Below are positions 16,668 to 20,962 of a DNA stretch of 20,962 bases, in pieces (positions within the stretch are counted from its first letter, which is position 1; each line of letters begins with the position of its first letter). The stretch spans positions 1-20,962 of the forward strand of contig JAWUWK010000077.1 in the NCBI GenBank assembly GCA_034111875.1, written 5' to 3'. Source of the stretch: Rs1 sp034111875. Its GTDB lineage: Bacteria > Pseudomonadota > Gammaproteobacteria > Pseudomonadales > Balneatricaceae. A program made the position numbers and the translations under genes. The notes beneath the pieces were generated by a model. That model made no database searches, was not told where the DNA came from, and saw only the letters and a program-made list of their open reading frames with translations.

Positions 16668-18188
16668 ATGTGCGGAATAGTAGGCTTGGTTTCCAAGTCG
16701 TTGGTTAATCAGACAATTTTTGATGCATTAACCGTGTTACAACACCGTGGGCAGGATGCTGCCGGTATGGTTACTTGCGAAGGTAATCAACTCTTTCTGC
16801 GCAAGGATAATGGCCTTGTAAATGAAGTTTTTCGCTCGAGACACATGAAAAAACTATTGGGCAATATTGGTATCGGTCACGTTCGATACCCAACAGCAGG
16901 AAGCTCTTCCTCGGCTGAGGCGCAACCATTTTATGTCAATGCTCCCTATGGCATCGCGCTCGCACACAATGGTAATTTAACCAATACTAAAGAGCTAAGT
17001 AATGAGATGCAGCGGGTTGATTTAAGACATATTAATACTACTTCAGACTCTGAAATTTTAGTCAACATTCTCGCTCATGAACTGCAAGTTAAAGGCAAGC
17101 TTAATCCAACTCCTAAAGATATTTTTTCTGCGGTTAAAAGAGTGCATCAACGGGTTAAAGGTGGTTATGCTGTCGTGGCTGTGATCACAGGTTTTGGAGT
17201 GTTGGCATTTCGTGACGCACACGGTGTTCGCCCGCTTATCTATGGATTGCGCCAAACTGCAGCCGGTCAGGAGGCAATGGTTGCTTCAGAAAGTGTCGCA
17301 TTAGATATCGCAGGTTTTAAGCGCGAGCGTGATGTGACGCCAGGTGAGGCAATTTTTATTGATCTGGATGGCAATGTGCATACTGAGCAATGCGCTGAGA
17401 ACCCAACACTATCACCATGCCTATTTGAACAGGTCTACTTTGCGCGACCAGATTCAGTTATCGATGGAATCAATGTGCATAAAGCGAGGATGCGCATGGG
17501 TGTTAAGCTCGCCGAGCGGGTGAAGATGGCGCGACCCGATCATGATATTGATGTGATTATTCCTATTCCCGATACCAGTCGAACATCTGCGTTAGAGATG
17601 GCTGAACAGTTGGGTGTGCCTTTTCGCGAAGGTTTTATTAAAAACCGCTATATTGGCCGAACGTTTATTATGCCGGGACAAATAGAGCGTAAAAAGTCGG
17701 TGCGTAGAAAATTAAATCCAATTGAATCAGAGTTTAGCGGTAAAGTAGTGATGCTGGTCGATGACTCAATTGTGCGCGGCACCACTTCTAAGCAGATTGT
17801 ACAAATGGTCAGGGAAGTGGGAGCTAAAAAAGTATATTTCGCTTCAGCGGCACCACCTGTGAGGCATCCTAATGTGTATGGTATCGATATGCCATCGCCC
17901 TCTGAATTCGTCGCCCATAATCGCACGGATGAAGAGATCGGTCAGGCAATAGGGGTGGACTGGATGATTTATCAGACCATAGATGATCTAAAAGCTGCCG
18001 TCGCCGGTGATCAGACGTTTGATAGCTATGAAACCTCGGTTTTTGATGGCAAGTATGTGACCGGTGATATCGATGCAGAGTATTTGCAGCGAATAGACGC
18101 TAAGCGCAATGATGCCACTAAAGAAACGGATGAAGATTTAGAGGCCGGTGAAAATGCGGCGGGTGATTTACATGATAAAATTCACTAA
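16668..18188 (+). CDS. purF: Amidophosphoribosyltransferase
   Basis: PurF makes 5-phosphoribosylamine from PRPP and glutamine, the first committed step of purine synthesis. The 506-residue product equals the E. coli enzyme in length. MCGIVGLVSK leaves Cys2 as the glutaminase nucleophile after Met removal, with no propeptide. Other marks are QHRGQDAAGM (25-34), 'GHVRYPTAGSSS' (70-81), AHNGNLT (99-105) and the PRPP-binding loop VMLVDDSIVRGTTSKQIV (361-378). The C-terminal 30 residues are acidic and variable. A GAGGT ribosome binding site is 7 bases before the ATG. It ends the folC-dedD-cvpA-purF run and is followed by a strong terminator. metZ, its neighbour in Pseudomonas, is absent here. Confidence 0.97.
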   Translation: MCGIVGLVSKSLVNQTIFDALTVLQHRGQDAAGMVTCEGNQLFLRKDNGLVNEVFRSRHMKKLLGNIGIGHVRYPTAGSSSSAEAQPFYVNAPYGIALAHNGNLTNTKELSNEMQRVDLRHINTTSDSEILVNILAHELQVKGKLNPTPKDIFSAVKRVHQRVKGGYAVVAVITGFGVLAFRDAHGVRPLIYGLRQTAAGQEAMVASESVALDIAGFKRERDVTPGEAIFIDLDGNVHTEQCAENPTLSPCLFEQVYFARPDSVIDGINVHKARMRMGVKLAERVKMARPDHDIDVIIPIPDTSRTSALEMAEQLGVPFREGFIKNRYIGRTFIMPGQIERKKSVRRKLNPIESEFSGKVVMLVDDSIVRGTTSKQIVQMVREVGAKKVYFASAAPPVRHPNVYGIDMPSPSEFVAHNRTDEEIGQAIGVDWMIYQTIDDLKAAVAGDQTFDSYETSVFDGKYVTGDIDAEYLQRIDAKRNDATKETDEDLEAGENAAGDLHDKIH

Positions 18189-18238
18189 TCGCCAATAGGT
18201 TAGGCTGTTCTCGGACAGATTCCTAGCGACTCGCTTTG

Positions 18239-18269
18239 AAAAGCGCTCTCTTAGTAGGGCGCTTTTTTT
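18239..18269 (+). terminator. Rho-independent terminator after purF
   Basis: AAAAGCGCTCT (18239-18249) pairs with AGGGCGCTTTT (18256-18266), one G-T wobble, over a 6-base loop, and is followed by more T (to 18269). It lies 50 bases after the purF stop and cleanly ends that operon. The A-rich 5' side makes it usable in the other direction, but the opposite gene is too far away to need it. Confidence 0.88.
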
Positions 18270-18334
18270 ATGTAAAAAATATGCTTAAAGTAAATATGAA
18301 TGTGATCAATGCGCGGGCGGATTAAGGTGTATGA

Positions 18335-19336
18335 ATGTCTAAAATAATGTTGGCGCCCATGGAGGGTGTTGTCGATGCAACGATGCGGCGTCTGCTGACG
18401 CAAATAGGCGGTATTGATACTTGTGTAACGGAGTTTATCCGTATTACTGGACAGCCACTGCCCAAACGTGACTTGCTAAGAAAAGTTCCGGAATTACAGC
18501 GAGAAGGTAAAACGGCCAGCGGTGTGCCAGTGGAAGTGCAGTTTCTAGGCTCTGATCCGCAAATGTTAGCTTACCATAGTCAAATAGCAGTAGAGTTGGG
18601 TGCCAGAGGCATTGATCTGAATTTTGGTTGCCCTTCAAAAACGGTTAATAAACACCGAGGCGGGGCGGTGTTATTGGATGAGCCAGAGGTTATTTATAAG
18701 ATTATTGCTACAGTGCGCAGTGCGGTGCCTGAATACATTCCGGTGACCGCCAAGATGCGACTGGGTAACAAAGATAAGTCGTTGGCCATAGACAACGCTC
18801 TGGCAATTGAGAGTGCAGGTGCGCAGCGCATAGTCGTCCACGCAAGAACTAAATTGGAGGGCTATAAGCCGCCGGCTCACTGGCAGTGGATCAGGAAAAT
18901 TAACGATGTGGTTAAAATACCTGTGGTGGCCAATGGAGAAATTTGGAGTTGGCAAGATTATCAAACATGTCGTGAAGTCAGTGGCTGTGAAGATGTCATG
19001 ATTGGTCGCGGTATTTTAGCCAATCCCGGTTTGGCGCTGAGTATTAAACAGCGCAGCGCTGGGCAGGAGCCGACAGGCTTTGATTGGGCGAGCAGAATCG
19101 ATCTGATTATTGAATACTATGAAAATGTAAAAACTCAGCTTCCTCCGCCTTTTGTACCAGGGCGTGTAAAACAATGGTTAAATATGATGCGCAAGCATAA
19201 TTTGCCAGCGCAACAACTGTTTGATAAAGCTAAAAAGATTACTGATCTTGAGCAGCTAACGGCACTATTACAGGCTGAGCGAGAACAAGCTTGGCTGGCA
19301 AGGGCGCAGCTGGCTGATTCAATTGGCAAGTGTTAA
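18335..19336 (+). CDS. dusC: tRNA-dihydrouridine(16) synthase DusC
   Basis: DusC is a flavin (FMN) enzyme that reduces uridine to dihydrouridine at position 16 of the tRNA D-loop using NADPH. The 333-residue product has the opening MLAPMEGV, the Dus signature 'DLNFGCPSKTVNKHRGG' with catalytic C99 (C98 in E. coli DusC), 'VTAKMRLG', 'VHARTKLEGY' and 'VVANGEIWSW' plus 'VMIGRGILANP', which shape the FMN phosphate site. The ITGQPLPKRDLLRKVPELQ stretch and the GEIWSWQ form distinguish DusC from DusA and DusB. The start ATG has AAGGTG 5 bases upstream. It is convergent with yceF; the 98 bases between hold only a weak ACCTTTG/CAAAGGT inverted repeat (19383-19389 / 19410-19416) without a T-run. Confidence 0.94.
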   Translation: MSKIMLAPMEGVVDATMRRLLTQIGGIDTCVTEFIRITGQPLPKRDLLRKVPELQREGKTASGVPVEVQFLGSDPQMLAYHSQIAVELGARGIDLNFGCPSKTVNKHRGGAVLLDEPEVIYKIIATVRSAVPEYIPVTAKMRLGNKDKSLAIDNALAIESAGAQRIVVHARTKLEGYKPPAHWQWIRKINDVVKIPVVANGEIWSWQDYQTCREVSGCEDVMIGRGILANPGLALSIKQRSAGQEPTGFDWASRIDLIIEYYENVKTQLPPPFVPGRVKQWLNMMRKHNLPAQQLFDKAKKITDLEQLTALLQAEREQAWLARAQLADSIGKC

Positions 19337-19434
19337 CAAGGGCTTTTTAAGGGTGTTTGTAACATACCATAATAGACTAGGAACCTTTGGGCTAAGCGTA
19401 TTAAAAGTGCAAAGGTCTCTGATCAGATAAAAAG

Positions 19435-20016
19435 TCACGACAAGGGAGAAATACCTTTTTCTCTGAGCATGCCCAGTAAGCAGATTAAAGGTAGCCCTAT
19501 TAGGCTGTTAAAGTCATCACCTGATAATTTTTCAAACAAGCTGATACCTAGGCCTTCTACTTTAAAGCTGCCGGCACAATCTAATGGTTTTTCAAGCGCA
19601 ATGTAACGGCGTATTTCGTGGGCTGTCAAAGGGCGAAAATGCACTGAAAAAGGCACAACTTCAAGTTGGTAACTCTGCTCATTACTATCGTATAAGCATA
19701 AACCGGTAAGGAAAGTCACTTTATTGCCTGCGCACAGGGTTAATTGTTGAATAGCTTTTGCCTCTGTCAGTGGTTTACAAAGAACATCTTGGGCTAAAAC
19801 GGCCACTTGATCCGAACCAATAATAAGGCTGTTAGGCCGCTGCTGCGCTATTTTTTTGGCTTTTTCTAGCGAGAGTCTTGCGACCAGATCCCGAGCATGT
19901 TCACCAATTTGCCTATTTTCATTTATATCTGGGCTGATGCTCTGGTAAGTCAGTCCAGTTTTATCTAGAATAGCGCGCCGGTAAACAGAGCTGGAGGCGA
20001 GTACAATGGCTTTCAA
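19435..20016 (-). CDS. yceF: Maf-family nucleoside triphosphate pyrophosphatase, YceF type, TTG start
   Basis: Maf-like enzymes hydrolyse non-canonical or modified nucleoside triphosphates; E. coli YceF prefers 7-methyl-GTP. The product reads KAIVLASSSVYRRAIL at the N-terminus (substrate-binding S and R), IIGSDQV in the middle with the catalytic aspartate, and 'DCAGSFKVEGLGISLFE' near the C-terminus, all closely YceF-like. There is no ATG at the proper place. TTG at 20016 gives 193 residues with GAGGAAA 7 bases upstream and puts the first strand at residue 2. A further TTG at 20037 would coincide with the predicted transcription start. The gene is divergent from yceD-rpmF, as in E. coli. Confidence 0.92.
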   Translation of the reverse strand: MKAIVLASSSVYRRAILDKTGLTYQSISPDINENRQIGEHARDLVARLSLEKAKKIAQQRPNSLIIGSDQVAVLAQDVLCKPLTEAKAIQQLTLCAGNKVTFLTGLCLYDSNEQSYQLEVVPFSVHFRPLTAHEIRRYIALEKPLDCAGSFKVEGLGISLFEKLSGDDFNSLIGLPLICLLGMLREKGISPLS

Positions 20017-20042
20017 TGGATTTTCCTCTATTTGCAAAGGCT

Positions 20043-20071
20043 ATTATTAATAAAATTTTAGCTTTTGTGAA
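20043..20071 (-). promoter_or_regulatory. Promoter for yceF
   Basis: On the minus strand, TTCACA (20066-20071), a 17-base spacer and AATAAT (20043-20048) each match the sigma-70 consensus at five of six positions. Transcription would begin near 20036, about 20 bases before the chosen TTG start. Confidence 0.5.
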
Positions 20072-20083
20072 AAAGGCGTAAAA

Positions 20084-20089
20084 TATACT
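20084..20089 (+). promoter_or_regulatory. Possible -10 box for yceD-rpmF
   Basis: TATACT lies in an AT-rich stretch about 70 bases before the yceD ATG, back to back with the yceF promoter. The -35 position (20061-20066, GCTTTT) is poor, so this is a weak call. Confidence 0.25.
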
Positions 20090-20157
20090 CGATTTTTAAC
20101 CACAAACATACGTTTCCCTTTGACAGAAGGGATTAAGGTACATAGAATTGCGCGATT

Positions 20158-20685
20158 ATGTTAAATGTTAAATTACCTAAGTACATAGATCCGAGAAAGT
20201 TAGCTGATCGGGAAGTTCAATTAGTAGGTGTGGTCTCTGTAAAAGAAATGACAGAGCTGCCAGAGTTACTGCTTGGCTATGATGAAAATGTTAAAACAGA
20301 TCTTAAGTTCTCAAGAGATGAACTGAGAATCAGAACCATTTCAGGTGATGTTACTCTGGCCGTACAAGTACAGTGCCAGCGATGCTTAGAAGCAGTAGAT
20401 TTGGATTTAGCGGCGACGTTAAATCTAGCAATATCCTACAGTGAAGAAAAAGCTCAAACACTGCCCAAATATTATGATCCTCTTATTGTTGAGGGCGATG
20501 AACTAGACTTACTGCCGTTAATCGAACAAGAGTTGATACTGAGTTTACCTATAGTGTCATATCATGCAGATTGCAGTATTCAAACCAGTTTTGGTGATGG
20601 AAATACAGTAGCTATTTCAGAGACTGAAAAACCGAATCCATTTAGTGTCTTGGCCACTTTGAAGGCCAAGACCGACAAGAAATAA
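20158..20685 (+). CDS. yceD: YceD / DUF177 protein, 23S rRNA accumulation protein
   Basis: DUF177 proteins are almost always encoded directly before rpmF and are needed for normal 23S rRNA accumulation in E. coli and plants; the molecular action is not known. The 175-residue product shows the family features: start 'LPKYIDPRKLADREV', a CQRC motif (C73, C76) in 'VQVQCQRCLEAV', 'DLLPLIEQELILSLP' (117-131), a later 'HADC' (C139) and the terminal 'NPFSVLATLK'. The paired cysteines suggest metal binding. The start ATG has only a weak ribosome binding site (AAGG about 20 bases upstream). rpmF begins 19 bases after the stop. Confidence 0.92.
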   Translation: MLNVKLPKYIDPRKLADREVQLVGVVSVKEMTELPELLLGYDENVKTDLKFSRDELRIRTISGDVTLAVQVQCQRCLEAVDLDLAATLNLAISYSEEKAQTLPKYYDPLIVEGDELDLLPLIEQELILSLPIVSYHADCSIQTSFGDGNTVAISETEKPNPFSVLATLKAKTDKK

Positions 20686-20704
20686 GTTATCAGGAGTTAA
20701 TTCA

Positions 20705-20884
20705 ATGGCAGTTCAGAAAAGTAAGAAGTCACGCTCACGTCGTGACATGCGTCGTTCACATGATGCGCTAGCAGGACCTACTTTAACAGTTGATGAGACA
20801 ACAGGTGAAACACACCGTCGTCATCACATGACAGCTGACGGTATGTACCGCGGTCGTCAAATCACAGCAGCGGATAGCGAGTAA
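20705..20884 (+). CDS. rpmF: 50S ribosomal protein L32
   Basis: The frame encodes 59 residues beginning MAVQKSKKSRSRRDMRRSHD, the typical highly basic L32 start, followed by 'TVDETTGETHRRHHMTADGMYRGRQI'. It lacks the cysteines of zinc-type L32 and so belongs to the zinc-independent form seen in most gammaproteobacteria. GGAG at 20692-20695 is well placed for the ATG. L32 sits near the peptidyl-transferase exit region of the large subunit. The yceD-rpmF pair normally precedes plsX and fabH, which would be expected beyond the window. Confidence 0.95.
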   Translation: MAVQKSKKSRSRRDMRRSHDALAGPTLTVDETTGETHRRHHMTADGMYRGRQITAADSE

Positions 20885-20923
20885 TCGTTGTCTGATCGCA
20901 TACTTTAGCGATCGATGTGATGG

Positions 20924-20951
20924 GTGGAGACTTAGGTCTCCACGATCTTTT
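20924..20951 (+). terminator. Hairpin after rpmF, likely terminator or attenuator
   Basis: GTGGAGAC (20924-20931) pairs perfectly with GTCTCCAC (20936-20943) over a TTAG loop, and a TTTT (20948-20951) follows a few bases later. A second, shorter inverted repeat, GATCGC (20894-20899) / GCGATC (20908-20913), lies between it and the rpmF stop. The T-run is not immediately adjacent, so partial termination before plsX is possible. Confidence 0.6.
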
Positions 20952-20962
20952 ACCGGGGGGGG

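Noticed and set aside
1..20962. tRNA or rRNA genes, CRISPR arrays, toxin-antitoxin or phage-defence genes
   Set aside because: I found no cloverleaf-like, rRNA-like or regularly spaced repeat sequence, and every sizeable gene has a housekeeping or remnant assignment.

Overview
The window looks like part of a chromosome from a gammaproteobacterium of the Pseudomonadales/Cellvibrionales type. The strongest evidence is the gene order asd - asd2 - fimV - truA - trpF - accD - folC - dedD-like - cvpA - purF, which resembles the Pseudomonas order, together with FimV and the yceF / yceD-rpmF arrangement. Base composition is moderately AT-rich. I cannot name the genus. The window starts inside a transposase gene and ends in a run of G, so it may be a whole contig broken at a repeated insertion sequence.

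Layout. (1) 1-4220 is a decayed region. An insertion-sequence end (transposase on the minus strand, leaving the window) abuts an sbcD gene that has lost its 5' end. sbcC follows at nearly full length but carries three in-frame stops and two apparent single-base deletions. (2) 4290-4823 (minus) is a YchJ-type SEC-C protein. (3) 5362-7792 holds two different aspartate-semialdehyde dehydrogenase genes in a row, both with intact catalytic residues. (4) 8314-11088 is fimV, a polar peptidoglycan-binding membrane protein with a very acidic cytoplasmic part. (5) 11119-16626 runs truA, trpF, a small trpB/trpA remnant, accD, folC, a SPOR-domain protein and cvpA, followed by purF (16668-18188) and a clear terminator. 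(6) 18335-20016 holds dusC (+) and a Maf-family yceF (-), convergent. (7) 20158-20884 holds yceD and rpmF, followed by a hairpin.

Biology. Most intact genes are housekeeping: lysine/threonine/methionine/diaminopimelate supply (asd), fatty acid synthesis (accD), folate (folC), purines (purF), tRNA modification (truA, dusC) and the ribosome (rpmF). Two processes look damaged here. SbcCD, the nuclease that removes DNA hairpins and processes double-strand ends, is lost. The last steps of tryptophan synthesis are lost at this locus, because trpB and trpA have been collapsed by a large in-frame deletion into one 118-codon open reading frame that joins the start of TrpB to the end of TrpA. Together with the insertion sequence, this suggests relaxed selection, as in a host-associated or recently bottlenecked lineage; that lifestyle is inference. 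I found no convincing new multi-gene system. The trpB'-'trpA fusion and the staged decay of sbcDC are the most notable features.
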